Notes: generated by a model not told the origin, from the sequence alone. DNA of 64,000 nucleotides from Anabaenopsis elenkinii CCIBt3563 (GCF_015245355.1 NZ_CP063311.1:2639217-2703216), one strand, 5' to 3'. Positions 35,774-45,777 are shown, counted from the stretch's first letter. Numbers and translations are program-made.

Positions 35774-38362
35774 ATGAACACCAACCGTATCCAAAGCCAA
35801 CTAGAAAACATCTTCCAAGATTCCGCCCGTTGGTATCACTCACAAAGGCGGATAGTATTTTGGTACGACCCCGACCAGCAATTTACCAGCATCTTCAACG
35901 AACTGCAAATAGAAGAAGTGGAAAAACTCCAACTTGCTGATACTCCGTTCACCGTCAAATATCGCTTACTGATTGAATACCCCAATCAAAACTTTCTGCT
36001 GTATGCTCCCTTCCTGGAACCAGAACCCCAAGAAAATTGGCTTTTAGATATCCAAAAAAGCGGTTTCACCTTTTCCGCTGACCCAGCAGCCTTAATTTAT
36101 GCTGATTTAGGACTACATCAGCGACGTTTAGAAAAAACCATTCGTCAACACTCAAAATTCTTCAGCCGTAAAAACCGGGCTGAAGACCTCCAAGCAATGG
36201 CTATTTCTCCTGATAGCGATGAACGGGGATTACTTTTAGCCATGTTATCTGTTCTCGCAAATTTAAAAGTCCCTGATCCTAGTGGCTTAATTCGCCAGGT
36301 ACTATTGCAAGGATTATTAGAAACTGATAATACCCTATGGTCTGAGATTGTAGAACTTGTTTCCCCACAAACCTTCTGGGATATTGTTCAAGAACACACA
36401 GGTTTTGCTTCCCCCAACCCCAGCTTAAACAAATTATGTATACATTTACTCATTACCCATTTCGCCAAATCCTTACATGGTGAGCTTCCCGGACAGTTAG
36501 CAGACAAAGTTATCACCCCAGGACAAAGAGCCTATGCTTTTATTGACCAATGGATGCGAGATCAACAAGATTCCCCTGGGTGGCAAAATTTAAGTGGTGA
36601 AATAGCAGAGCAGCTGCATATTTTTGAGGTCATTGAAAATGAATCACCAGCAATTTTATATGAAGCATCTAGTTTTGAAGCTGTAGATCTGGTGTTAATT
36701 CGCGCTTGTGTGAAAACCCTGCAAACTGGTTTTACTCAAATCTCCACTCCCGGAACAGAAACACCAACAGTGGAAGTAACCCCTTGGAAAGACTGGTTAA
36801 AAGCCCGTGATACTTTGATTTGGTTTCCTCGGTATGAGAAAATTTACCAAGCCTTAGAAGCTGCGATCGCACTTTGGGAGTTACGACAGCGGTATTTAGG
36901 TGGATTTCGCCAACCTGCGCCAGCTTTATTCAAAGCTTACGCCAGTGATTTACACAAATTTGACCAAGCATATCGCCATTTTATCTTTGCTAGCGATCAA
37001 GCTCAAGGGGATATTCTCAAAGGATTAATTGAAGATATAGAAAACTTTTACACCCAATGGTTTTTAGATAAACTAGGTTCAGCTTGGTCAGATGCTCTGG
37101 GTAACAGTTGGGAACTAACAGATATTCCGCCACAGCGGGGATTCTTTCGTAGATATGTATCACCAATTTTAGACCGGAGCGACAGAGAAAAAGCCTTTGT
37201 AATTATTTCTGATGCTTTGCGCTACGAAGTAGCCAGGGAACTAGCCGCAGTCATTAAAACAGAAGTCCGGGGTGAAACCAGCCTAGAACCGGTTTTAGGT
37301 ATTTTACCCAGTGTTACCCGCTGGGGGATGGCAGCACTTTTACCAGGGTCAAAGTTAGAACTAACACCAGATAATGATGATGTATTGCGGGATGGTATGA
37401 GTACTAAAGGCACAGCAGCCAGACAAAAGGTACTCAGCCAAAATAGCCGTGTAGCAGTAACAGTACTCAATGCTAAAGACTTGCTAGATATGAACACTGA
37501 CGCGGGAAGGGCAGCAGTGCAATCTTATCGCCTAATCTACATCTATCATAATATCATTGATGCCATTGGAGATCAAGCATCTAGTGAACGCCAAGTATTT
37601 TCTGCTTGTCAAGATGCCATAAAACAGTTATTGAGATTAGTGAAAAGAATTTGTAACTCCCTGAATGGTACAAATGTGATTATCACTGCTGACCACGGCT
37701 TTTTATATCAACGTCGTCCCATTCAAGAAGCAGATAAACGACCCATCCCCAGTGATGAAGCTGTATTAGAAAGTAAACGTCGCTACTTATTAGCAACCAA
37801 ACCGGTAAGTGATACTACGTTACTGCATTTCCAACTACCCAACACAACAGAAAATCTTTTTGCCATAGTCCCCCGTGGGTCATTACGCTTTGCTGTTCAA
37901 GGTGCAGGGTCACAATTTGTACATGGTGGTGCATCTCTACAAGAAATTTGTGTACCTGTAATTACTTACCATCACCAACGAGCAGTTAAAAAAAATGAGG
38001 GACAACCCAGAAAGGTGGGGGTACAGGTAAATGCTACAGTCCGCAGGGTGACAAATAATCGATTTAAATTAATATTAGTACAAACTGAAGCTGTAGAGGG
38101 CAGATGGCGATCGCGTCAAATTACAGTTGGTTTCTATGACCCGCAAACCGACACCCCCATTACAGATGTACTTGGAGTGAATTTAACCAGCACAAGTCCT
38201 AATCTGAGCGATCGAGGAATTAACTTAAGATTGACTGTCAATACCGCCAGTCCTCCCACTAAGGCTGATTTAATTGTCAAAGATGCAGATGACCAAAGCG
38301 AATTGCTGCGAGAAACATGGATAATTAGTTTAGGTATTGCCAATGACTTTGGTGATTTTTGA
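35774..38362 (+). CDS. pglZ: PglZ, BREX phosphatase-fold protein
   Basis: An 862-residue protein with the PglZ alkaline-phosphatase-like domain in its centre: ISDALRYEVARELA (D480) and TADHGFLYQRR (D640-H641) supply metal ligands, and FVHGGASLQEICVPVI follows. The N-terminal part (ARWYHSQRRIVFWYDP) is typical of BREX type 1 PglZ. PglZ is essential for BREX methylation and exclusion; in the Streptomyces Pgl ancestor it is toxic without PglX neutralisation. Here it is separated from pglX by ~7.7 kb of accessory genes and is followed by the four-helix gene and brxL. The start codon is 49 bp from the antisense xisI start. Confidence 0.93.
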   Translation: MNTNRIQSQLENIFQDSARWYHSQRRIVFWYDPDQQFTSIFNELQIEEVEKLQLADTPFTVKYRLLIEYPNQNFLLYAPFLEPEPQENWLLDIQKSGFTFSADPAALIYADLGLHQRRLEKTIRQHSKFFSRKNRAEDLQAMAISPDSDERGLLLAMLSVLANLKVPDPSGLIRQVLLQGLLETDNTLWSEIVELVSPQTFWDIVQEHTGFASPNPSLNKLCIHLLITHFAKSLHGELPGQLADKVITPGQRAYAFIDQWMRDQQDSPGWQNLSGEIAEQLHIFEVIENESPAILYEASSFEAVDLVLIRACVKTLQTGFTQISTPGTETPTVEVTPWKDWLKARDTLIWFPRYEKIYQALEAAIALWELRQRYLGGFRQPAPALFKAYASDLHKFDQAYRHFIFASDQAQGDILKGLIEDIENFYTQWFLDKLGSAWSDALGNSWELTDIPPQRGFFRRYVSPILDRSDREKAFVIISDALRYEVARELAAVIKTEVRGETSLEPVLGILPSVTRWGMAALLPGSKLELTPDNDDVLRDGMSTKGTAARQKVLSQNSRVAVTVLNAKDLLDMNTDAGRAAVQSYRLIYIYHNIIDAIGDQASSERQVFSACQDAIKQLLRLVKRICNSLNGTNVIITADHGFLYQRRPIQEADKRPIPSDEAVLESKRRYLLATKPVSDTTLLHFQLPNTTENLFAIVPRGSLRFAVQGAGSQFVHGGASLQEICVPVITYHHQRAVKKNEGQPRKVGVQVNATVRRVTNNRFKLILVQTEAVEGRWRSRQITVGFYDPQTDTPITDVLGVNLTSTSPNLSDRGINLRLTVNTASPPTKADLIVKDADDQSELLRETWIISLGIANDFGDF

Positions 38363-38415
38363 TAGCTGAATATCTAAGCTATGGCGATCGCAAACCCCTC
38401 TCCCCTTCCTCACAG

Positions 38416-39043
38416 GGGTAGGTTTTTTACATAGAGATTTATAATGGAGAAAGACAAGGTAGACAAGGAAGGATGGACAAAGAAGAAGAACAAAGAAGAA
38501 TTAAAACCCATGAAGATTTAGTAATATATCAAAAAGCGTTTAATGCAGCGATGATAATTTTTGAGTTATCAAAACAGTTTCCTGCGGAAGAAAGATATTC
38601 TCTGACTGACCAAATACGTCGTTCTTCTCGTTCAGTATGTGCGAATTTTGCAGAGGCATGGAGAAAAAGAAGGTATCAAGCATCATTTATAGCTAAATTA
38701 AATGATTGTGAATCGGAAGCAGCAGAAACCCAAGTGTGGCTAAAATTTGCAGTGAAATGTCAATATATTTCCGTAGAGGAAGGAAGAGATTTATATAGTA
38801 CATACAATCAAGTTTTAAGCGGATTAGTAAAAATGATTAATCATCCAGAAAGTTGGTTAATGGGTAACAATTAAGTATTGTTCTCAATGGGGAATGTAGA
38901 ACAATGTTGAAGAATAATACTCAATCAATTGCTTTTAATAGTTCTTAAAGGGGTATTTTTTCACGCCTTGGCATAACTTCCTTGTCTACTTTCCTTCCTT
39001 GTCTTCCAAGTCTTGCCCTCACGACAATGTAAAAAACCTACCC
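38416..39043. repeat. Inverted-repeat-bounded unit carrying the four-helix gene
   Basis: A perfect 17-bp inverted repeat GGGTAGGTTTTTTACAT lies at 38416-38432, with its complement at 39027-39043. A second pair GTAGACAAGGAAG lies inside, at 38459-38471 and 38977-38989. Together they bracket the gene at 38473-38874, which occupies the space between pglZ and brxL. No duplication of the target can be made out. The layout suggests a small unit inserted into the BREX operon. Confidence 0.65.
38473..38874 (+). CDS. Four-helix bundle protein (23S rRNA intervening-sequence protein family)
   Basis: A 133-residue helical protein of the TIGR02436/S23 family, with the signature RIKTHEDLVIYQKAFN, then YSLTDQIRRSSRSVCANFAEAW and KLNDCESEAAETQVWLKFA. 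Relatives are encoded in intervening sequences of spirochaete 23S rRNA, and free-standing copies are common in cyanobacteria and in diversity-generating retroelements (Avd). They bind nucleic acid, but the role of free copies is unknown. It is preceded by GGAAGG directly before ATG. Inverted repeats surround the gene, which is not a BREX component, and it interrupts the pglZ-brxL spacing. Confidence 0.82.
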   Translation: MDKEEEQRRIKTHEDLVIYQKAFNAAMIIFELSKQFPAEERYSLTDQIRRSSRSVCANFAEAWRKRRYQASFIAKLNDCESEAAETQVWLKFAVKCQYISVEEGRDLYSTYNQVLSGLVKMINHPESWLMGNN

Positions 39044-39065
39044 TTGTAAGCTCCCCCTTCTCCCC

Positions 39066-41084
39066 ATGGACGACCTCAACCAAAAACTAAACAACATTTA
39101 TCCTGGTAAGGTAGTACGCAAAGACCTGACAAAGCGCATCAAAGAAGGTGCAAATGTACCCGTTTATGTGCTGGAGTATCTATTGGGTATGTACTGTGCC
39201 ACGGATGAAGAAACTACTATTGCAGAAGGCGTTACCCGTGTCAAAAATATCCTAGCTCAAAATTATGTTCGTCCTGATGAAGCAGAGCTAGTCAAATCCA
39301 AAATTAGAGAATTAGGACGTTTTACAATCATTGACCAAGTAAACGTCACACTCAACGAAAAAGATGATATTTACCAAGGTACCTTAACCAATCTCGGTAT
39401 TAAAGGTGTAGTAATTGACCCAGAAACTGTGAAACTAAATTCTAAACTCCTAGGAAGTGGAATTTGGTGTATTTTACAAATGGAGTACGAAGGAGGGACA
39501 AAACCTAGTCCTTTTATTGTCGCCAGTCTCAAACCCATTCAAATGCCTCATGTAGATATGGATGAACTGTTTGCAGGTCGTCCAGCTTTTACCCGCAATG
39601 AATGGATTGACCTGTTAATTAGGTCAACCGGACTAGAACCAACCATTGTTAGCGACGAAGTAAAATGGCATTTACTCGCTCGTTTAATACCTCTTTGCGA
39701 GAATAATTATAACTCTTGTGAACTTGGCCCCCGTTCCACAGGTAAATCCCACGTTTATAAAGAAGTTTCTCCCAACAGCATCCTTGTTTCTGGCGGTAAA
39801 ACCACAGTAGCCAATCTTTTTTATAATATGTCCACCCGGCGCGTGGGATTGGTCGGTTTATATGATGTAGTTGCTTTTGATGAAGTCGCCGGTATCAGCT
39901 TTCATGACAACGATGGTGTACAAATCATGAAAGACTACATGGCTTCAGGTTCCTTTGCACGGGGTAAGGCAGAAATTACCGCTAATGCTTCTATGGTTTT
40001 TGTGGGTAATATTGATCAAAGCGTAGAATCTTTGGTAAAAACCTCTCATTTGTTGGCGCCATTTCCTGAAGCCATGATTGATACTGCCTTTTTTGACCGC
40101 TTTCACGCCTACATTCCCGGTTGGGAAATTCCCAAATTCAGCCCAGAGAATTTTACCAATCAATATGGTTTTATTGTTGATTATTTAGCAGAGTGGTTGC
40201 GGGAAATGCGGAAACGCAGTTTTGCAGATGCGATTGACCGCTACTTTCGCTTGGGTAATAACCTCAAACAACGGGACGTGCAAGCAGTACGTAAAACTGT
40301 ATCAGGATTACTAAAATTACTTTTCCCCAATGGTTCATTTAGTAAACAAGATGTACATGATGCTCTAGTATATGCACTGCGAGTGCGGCGACGGGTGAAG
40401 GAACAGTTAAAGAAAATTGGCGGTATGGAATTTTATGATGTCCATTTCAGTTACATTGACCTGGAAACAATGGATGAGCATTTTGTTTCCGTACCAGAAC
40501 AGGGAGGATCTACCCTCATTAGCCAAGATATTCTTACCCCTGGTCATTTGCACTTAATCAGCACTGGAGATAGTAGTATTATCGGCGTTTTCAAACTCGA
40601 ACTGCAAGCAGTACCAGGTAATGGCAAGCTGACCCGGACAGGGGTGTCTAATGCTACTAAAATCAAAGACAGTTTGAACATTGCTATGAATTACTTTAAA
40701 GCTAACGCTCAACGGGTGAGCAGCAGCATTCACCCAGGTAATTGGGATTTTTTACTACAGTTATTAGATTTACAAGGTACTGGTATCCCCCAAGAAAGCG
40801 GACTCGCACTATTCATATCTTTGTGTTCTGCTACCCTGAAACGCAGTGTACAAATACAATTAGCTATCTTTGGGGAGATGACCCTGGGTGGTACAATAAC
40901 TCCCGTCACTAACTTAGCTGGTAGCCTACAAGTAGCATTTGATGCCGGTGCTAAACGTATTCTTTTACCAATGGGTAGTGCTGTAGATATTGCTAGTGTT
41001 CCCCCTGAATTGTTTGCTAAATTTCAAACCTCTTTCTACACTGACCCAGTAGATGCAGTATTTAAAGCCTTAGCAGTTGACTAA
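39066..41084 (+). CDS. brxL: BrxL, Lon-like AAA+ protein of type 1 BREX
   Basis: A 672-residue protein with the type 1 BREX order: N-terminal domain, AAA+ core with Walker A GPRSTGKS (221-228) and DVVAFDEVAG as Walker B, and a C-terminal Lon-like domain. In that domain QESGLALF (S578) aligns with the Lon nucleophile region, but the Lys that pairs with it in Lon (GGLKEK) aligns with TNLAGS (A618), so a Ser-Lys protease seems unlikely. BrxL forms hexamers or dodecamers that bind DNA and is needed for phage exclusion in type 1 systems. It ends the BREX operon; the next gene is convergent. Confidence 0.93.
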   Translation: MDDLNQKLNNIYPGKVVRKDLTKRIKEGANVPVYVLEYLLGMYCATDEETTIAEGVTRVKNILAQNYVRPDEAELVKSKIRELGRFTIIDQVNVTLNEKDDIYQGTLTNLGIKGVVIDPETVKLNSKLLGSGIWCILQMEYEGGTKPSPFIVASLKPIQMPHVDMDELFAGRPAFTRNEWIDLLIRSTGLEPTIVSDEVKWHLLARLIPLCENNYNSCELGPRSTGKSHVYKEVSPNSILVSGGKTTVANLFYNMSTRRVGLVGLYDVVAFDEVAGISFHDNDGVQIMKDYMASGSFARGKAEITANASMVFVGNIDQSVESLVKTSHLLAPFPEAMIDTAFFDRFHAYIPGWEIPKFSPENFTNQYGFIVDYLAEWLREMRKRSFADAIDRYFRLGNNLKQRDVQAVRKTVSGLLKLLFPNGSFSKQDVHDALVYALRVRRRVKEQLKKIGGMEFYDVHFSYIDLETMDEHFVSVPEQGGSTLISQDILTPGHLHLISTGDSSIIGVFKLELQAVPGNGKLTRTGVSNATKIKDSLNIAMNYFKANAQRVSSSIHPGNWDFLLQLLDLQGTGIPQESGLALFISLCSATLKRSVQIQLAIFGEMTLGGTITPVTNLAGSLQVAFDAGAKRILLPMGSAVDIASVPPELFAKFQTSFYTDPVDAVFKALAVD

Positions 41085-41123
41085 ATAGAATTGAAATACA
41101 ATTGAGGGGGTACCTAGCCGCAG

Positions 41124-41975
41124 TTAATGGGGTGTGGGTAATTGATTTTGTATTTCCTGACAGGCTGGAATGTGGTGTTCTACAAAATTCTGATCCCGCA
41201 AGATTTTATAGAGATTAACATTGTGTTCTAGTAAACAGGCGTGTCCACTGTCAGGTAACACAGCTAACTGGGTGTTAGGTAAAATATTTACTAAGCGTTC
41301 GGCTTCCTGTACAGATGGTAAAAGGCGATCGCCAGCACCAGCAATCAGCAAAACTGCTTGAGTTAGTTGGCGTAACTCAGCTTGAGTGACGTTAAATTCC
41401 TTGAGTAAAGACAATCGCCAAGTAACTGTGGCTGGGGGTACAGACCGCATGGTTTTGAGTAGTTCGTGGCGCAAATGGCGGGGAATGCGTGGTAAGGATG
41501 CTAAAAATGGTAATAACCCTAGCGTACCAACATCATAAAAGGATTCTGGAACTAAGTAAGTTAGTTGGGATGTCCAAGTTAACCAAGGGCGCAGTTGAAA
41601 GGCTGATGCTGGGTTAATTAAGATAATCCGTTTAAATAATTGTGGTGCTTGGGTTGCTACTTTCATGGCCAAGCAACCCCCAAATGACTCGCCACACAGA
41701 TAAACTGGTCTTTGTGAGCTTTTTGCTAATTCGGTATTAATTAAGTCCAAGACGTTGTTGCTTAACTCATCCCAGGTGGTGAGGTCTTGTCTGGGGATCG
41801 CTAAACACCGGACATCAAAGCCAACTTCTAAGCCAGCCGTTTGCGATCGCAATAGTTCACCAGTTCCATCCAGTCCTGGTAAATACACAAATAACGGATA
41901 CTCTAGTTGGACTCGGTTAGGAGTGAGGAAACACGGATTTAGCTCAACTTTTGGCATTGTAAAATTTAAATTCAA
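41124..41975 (-). CDS. Alpha/beta hydrolase
   Basis: A 283-residue serine hydrolase of the alpha/beta fold. The oxyanion strand is FVYLPGLDGTGELL, the nucleophile Ser lies in YLCGESFGGCLAMKVA, the acidic residue in LIAGAGDRLLP and the His in DSGHACLLEH. Together with the LYKILRDQNF tail this resembles the acyltransferase-like hydrolases common in cyanobacteria. No signal peptide is evident. The substrate is unknown. The start used is the first ATG; a second ATG six codons in is equally possible. It is convergent with brxL, 39 bp away. Confidence 0.85.
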   Translation of the reverse strand: MNLNFTMPKVELNPCFLTPNRVQLEYPLFVYLPGLDGTGELLRSQTAGLEVGFDVRCLAIPRQDLTTWDELSNNVLDLINTELAKSSQRPVYLCGESFGGCLAMKVATQAPQLFKRIILINPASAFQLRPWLTWTSQLTYLVPESFYDVGTLGLLPFLASLPRIPRHLRHELLKTMRSVPPATVTWRLSLLKEFNVTQAELRQLTQAVLLIAGAGDRLLPSVQEAERLVNILPNTQLAVLPDSGHACLLEHNVNLYKILRDQNFVEHHIPACQEIQNQLPTPH

Positions 41976-42353
41976 CTTTTTGTCTTGATAGAATTACCCG
42001 GGTAAACACCCCACCTGTTCAGGATGGGATCACACTAACCCTAAAGTACAATACTGATATTACAATTATGATAAAATGATAACGGGGCTATTAAAAACCA
42101 CATTGAATATGAATTAAAGAATTAATATGAACTAAATTTATCAAAAAGTATTGCATTTTTGAGTTCGTTACAGATAGACAGGTAAAATTAAGAGTAAAAA
42201 AGGGGTTCACACCTTTGATATGTAAGCATATATTGTGTTTACAGTCGGAAATGACCATTGTAAACATTATTAAATTTTGAGTCGTGAATTTTGCATTTTG
42301 AATCTATCAACCTCAGTTTCCCTGATTTGTCAATAATAACCCCTATCTAATCT

Positions 42354-42990
42354 CTAATAACAACCTTGAACTAGTAAACTGGTAATTTCATTTTGGCAAT
42401 CCTCTGTTAGTTCATTCACAACATTTTTGGCTGGGTTGCCGTGATATTTTTGTTGATGTTGTGGTGTAAACCAATAAGTGGGGGGTAATCAACACAGCTA
42501 CCCGATTATGGATAACCAAGGTATGAGTATTGAGTTTTTCTTGGGAAGCGAACTGACCAGATACTGGAAAGTAAACCGTAATCCTAAATGGACAAACCCT
42601 CTGTGAAATTCTCCTACCTGATTAGGGCGGGTAGATACCACCATTGGACAAGTTCATTCACGAAAAACACTCATTATCTGCTTTGACTGCAAAATTATCT
42701 TTGATTGCTTCAAAAAGATGTGCTAGCCCTTCGGCTGGTCTTCTAAGGTAAAGCATCCCAATTATATTGTGACAATCTCGCACATAATGGGTACTTTTCC
42801 CATATAGCGATCCCAGCAAAGCGAATGGGACTGGATAGGTCCGACATTAAAATTATTGACCCATAAAGATACGGTGATTAATGACAACTAAAACACTCGT
42901 ATCCCTGGGAATGGGATTTTCATTATAGGAAACATGTGTGTTGATAACGCCGCCAGGAAATAGCGATCAAGATACAAGGTATTGTTGGGA
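42354..42990 (-). pseudogene. Decayed gene of unknown family
   Basis: Reading the minus strand, fragments of one protein can be joined across frameshifts: THYVRDCHNIIGMLYLRRPA with FEAIKDNFAVKADNECF, then STRPNQVGEFHRGFVHLG, FPVSGQFASQEKLNTHTLVI and HNRVAVLIT, and finally PTYWFTPQHQQKYHGNPAKN continuing to LLVQGCY and a stop at 42354-42356. The last shift lies at a run of six G (42480-42485). I do not recognise the family. This accounts for part of the 1.4-kb gap between the hydrolase and metS; the rest is AT-rich without features. Confidence 0.5.
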
Positions 42991-43385
42991 ACCATAAATA
43001 ATTAATAAAATTAATAAATATTTTTTTATAAAAAAGGACAGGTGACCTTGAGTTAATCTTTACATTTATGTTTTTATATTAATTAAGACAGTCTTCAGGT
43101 AGATAAATCTTCTGGAGCAAGGTAGTTACGTTTTTGGAGTTTAGATGTATGTAGTGACAGTTACAATAAATCTGCTAGTAAAATATACAAAATATTATCA
43201 TTAGCTAGATGAAATTTTACAATTTCAATACAATAGATTTATACAAATGAATGAATGATGATTAGCATTGTGAACTTGCTAATAGTAATTTACCGTTTGT
43301 CAAACAAGTAGTAATATTATATGATGGCTGAGATTGGCCAGTAAAAGTAAGATAGAAAAGGTTAATAATTTCTTTTTTATTCTGT
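42991..43385. other. AT-rich intergenic region before metS
   Basis: About 395 bp without a gene or clear relic, likewise 41976-42353 on the other side of the decayed gene. The metS promoter is presumably here but no convincing -10/-35 pair is claimed. Confidence 0.35.
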
Positions 43386-44987
43386 ATGAATTTAGTAGAG
43401 AAAACAGAAAAAACATTTGCATTGACTACGCCCCTATATTATGTGAATGATGTTCCTCACGTGGGAAGTGCCTATACAACAATAGCAGCGGACGCAGTAG
43501 CCCGATTTCACAGGCTCCTGGGGCATAGGGTGCTGCTAATTACAGGTACAGATGAACACGGACAGAAAATTGAGCGTTCAGCAGAAAGTTTAGGAAAAGC
43601 GCCACAAGAATTTTGCGATCAAATTGTGCCTAGCTTTATCAGCTTATGGGAGTTATTAAATATTCAATATGATCGCTTCAGTCGGACGACAGCTTCTAGC
43701 CATGAAGCCATAGTCAAAGAGTTTTTCGAGCGTGTCTGGGAAAAAGGGGATATCTACCAAGGACAACAGAAAGGTTGGTACTGTGTATCTTGTGAAGAAT
43801 TTAAGGAAGAACGGGAACTATTAGAAGGACACCGCTGCCCTATTCATACTAACAAGGAAGTGGAGTGGCGGGACGAGCAAAATTACTTTTTCCGCCTATC
43901 TAAGTATCAAAGGCAACTAGAGGAATTTTACCAGTCTCGACCAGATTTTATTCAACCAGGGAGTCGTCGTAATGAAGTCTTGAGCTTTGTTAGCCAGGGT
44001 TTACAAGACTTTTCCATTTCGCGAGTCAATCTGGAATGGGGTATTCCTGTACCAGTTGATCCCAAGCATACCCTTTATGTTTGGTTTGACGCATTGCTAG
44101 CTTATGTCACGGCATTACTAGAACCAAATTCAGAAGCAACTTTAGCTAATGCTTTAGAAACCTGGTGGCCAATCAATTTGCACTTAATTGGTAAAGATAT
44201 CCTCCGATTCCATGCAGTTTATTGGCCAGCCATGCTGATGTCAGCTGATTTACCCTTGCCAGAAAAGGTGTTTGGGCATGGTTTTTTAACCAAAGATGGC
44301 CAAAAAATGGGCAAGTCTCAGGGTAACACCCTTGATCCGGTAAGGCTAGTCAAAAGCTATGGTAGTGATGCCGTTCGTTATTACTTCCTTAAGGAAATCG
44401 AATTTGGCAAAGATGGCGATTTTAATGAAGTTAGATTCATTAATGTTTTGAATGCAGATTTGGCCAATGACTTAGGTAATTTGCTGAATCGCACGTTAAA
44501 CATGGTGAAGAAATACTGTACTGGCGATGGAGTGCCAATTGCAAATGAAGCCATTAATGACGAAAATCCTTTGAAAGCGATTGGTTTAAGTCTAGGACAA
44601 GAGGTAAAACAAGCCTATGAGGCGCTAGCTTTCAACCAAGCCTGTGAAGCTATCCTGATGCTGGTTCGTACCAGTAACAAGTTTATTGATGAACAAGCCC
44701 CTTGGTCACTATATAAACTAGGAAAGCAGCAGGAAGTGGAAACGGTACTGTACGCAGTTCTAGAATCTGTTAGACTAGCAGCCTATCTCCTGTCCCCAAT
44801 TATTCCGAATATCAGTAGCGCCATTTATCAGCAGCTGGGCTTTGGAATCGACTTTAATGATCAAATAAAAACTTCAATGCTTGCCGGTTTTGCTAGCCAT
44901 GCAACATGGGGTGTACTAACCAGCACACAATCCCTGGGTAAACCCCAGCCGGTCTTTAAGCGTATAGAAACTTCAAAAAACCATTAG
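43386..44987 (+). CDS. metS: Methionyl-tRNA synthetase
   Basis: A 533-residue class I synthetase that charges initiator and elongator tRNA-Met. The HIGH motif appears as HVGSAYTT with the following TGTDEHGQKI; the zinc-knuckle insert has WYCVSCEEFK and HRCPIHTN; the KMSKS loop is KMGKSQGNTLDP. The anticodon-binding helical domain follows and there is no C-terminal EMAP/Trbp domain, the usual short cyanobacterial form. It is monocistronic-looking, with a 160-bp gap to the next gene. Confidence 0.95.
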   Translation: MNLVEKTEKTFALTTPLYYVNDVPHVGSAYTTIAADAVARFHRLLGHRVLLITGTDEHGQKIERSAESLGKAPQEFCDQIVPSFISLWELLNIQYDRFSRTTASSHEAIVKEFFERVWEKGDIYQGQQKGWYCVSCEEFKEERELLEGHRCPIHTNKEVEWRDEQNYFFRLSKYQRQLEEFYQSRPDFIQPGSRRNEVLSFVSQGLQDFSISRVNLEWGIPVPVDPKHTLYVWFDALLAYVTALLEPNSEATLANALETWWPINLHLIGKDILRFHAVYWPAMLMSADLPLPEKVFGHGFLTKDGQKMGKSQGNTLDPVRLVKSYGSDAVRYYFLKEIEFGKDGDFNEVRFINVLNADLANDLGNLLNRTLNMVKKYCTGDGVPIANEAINDENPLKAIGLSLGQEVKQAYEALAFNQACEAILMLVRTSNKFIDEQAPWSLYKLGKQQEVETVLYAVLESVRLAAYLLSPIIPNISSAIYQQLGFGIDFNDQIKTSMLAGFASHATWGVLTSTQSLGKPQPVFKRIETSKNH

Positions 44988-45147
44988 TCCTTTTCATTTT
45001 TCGGTTTTGTTCAAGTTCTTAAATTTTGTCAAAAAACTAATCGGGGCTTAACTCATTAGCTCCGAAAGCTGATCATAAGCTATTCTAGCATATCACCGTG
45101 GTTAATAGTATCAAATATAACAAAAATAATAATGAGGTATCAAAACA

Positions 45148-45777
45148 ATGTTGAATAATCTAGAAAGTGACTCAATATTTACACCGGAACAAGTCTTAGA
45201 AAATCGAGGTCGTGTAGCTATCTTTATTGATGGTTCTAATCTCTTCTATGCTGCGTTACAACTAGGGATCGAAATCGACTACACGAAGCTACTGTGTAGG
45301 TTAACTGGTGGGTCTAGACTATTGCGTGCTTTCTTCTATACTGGAGTTGACAGGACAAACGAAAAGCAACAAGGGTTCTTGTTGTGGATGCGTCGCAATG
45401 GCTATCGAGTTATTGCTAAGGATTTAGTACAGTTGCCGGACGGATCAAAAAAAGCTAACCTGGATGTAGAAATTGCCGTAGATATGATGGCTTTAGTCGA
45501 TTCCTATGATACCGCTGTATTAGTCAGTGGGGATGGGGACTTGGCATACGCGGTTAACTCAGTTAGCTATCGTGGTGTGCGCGTCGAGGTTGTCAGCTTG
45601 CGCTCAATGACCAGTGATAGTTTAATCAATGTCAGCGATCGCTATATAGATCTAGAAGCTATCAAAGAAGATATCCAAAAAAATCCGCGACAAAGTTATC
45701 CATATCGACCTCTATCCAGTATGGGTTTTCTAGAAGATATCAGGGAAACTGATCAACACTTAGAAATCCAAGATTAA
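45148..45777 (+). CDS. LabA-like NYN domain protein
   Basis: A 209-residue protein with the NYN/PIN-type nuclease domain (DUF88): VAIFIDGSNLFYAALQLG (metal Asp), FYTGVDRTNEKQQGFLLWMR, KANLDVEIAVDMM and AVLVSGDGDLAYAVNSV. In Synechococcus elongatus LabA shapes circadian output through KaiC-dependent repression of kaiBC. Paralogues are widespread, so this may be LabA or a homologue without clock function. Three conserved aspartates are present, so RNase activity is plausible. The next gene, lptC, starts 29 bp downstream. Confidence 0.85.
   Translation: MLNNLESDSIFTPEQVLENRGRVAIFIDGSNLFYAALQLGIEIDYTKLLCRLTGGSRLLRAFFYTGVDRTNEKQQGFLLWMRRNGYRVIAKDLVQLPDGSKKANLDVEIAVDMMALVDSYDTAVLVSGDGDLAYAVNSVSYRGVRVEVVSLRSMTSDSLINVSDRYIDLEAIKEDIQKNPRQSYPYRPLSSMGFLEDIRETDQHLEIQD

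Larger units (their letters stand above)
19847..41084 (+). other. Type 1 BREX defence island with nested helicase/DarT-DraG cassette
   Basis: The canonical order brxB-brxC-pglX-pglZ-brxL, with a Lon-like BrxL, identifies BREX type 1. brxA is missing. An accessory block of helicase, darT-like, draG-like and antisense xisI (28130-35724) divides pglX from pglZ, and a four-helix gene divides pglZ from brxL. Insertion of extra defence genes at the pglX-pglZ joint is known for BREX loci. The flanks are pepA on the left and an alpha/beta hydrolase on the right, both transcribed on the minus strand. Confidence 0.88.
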
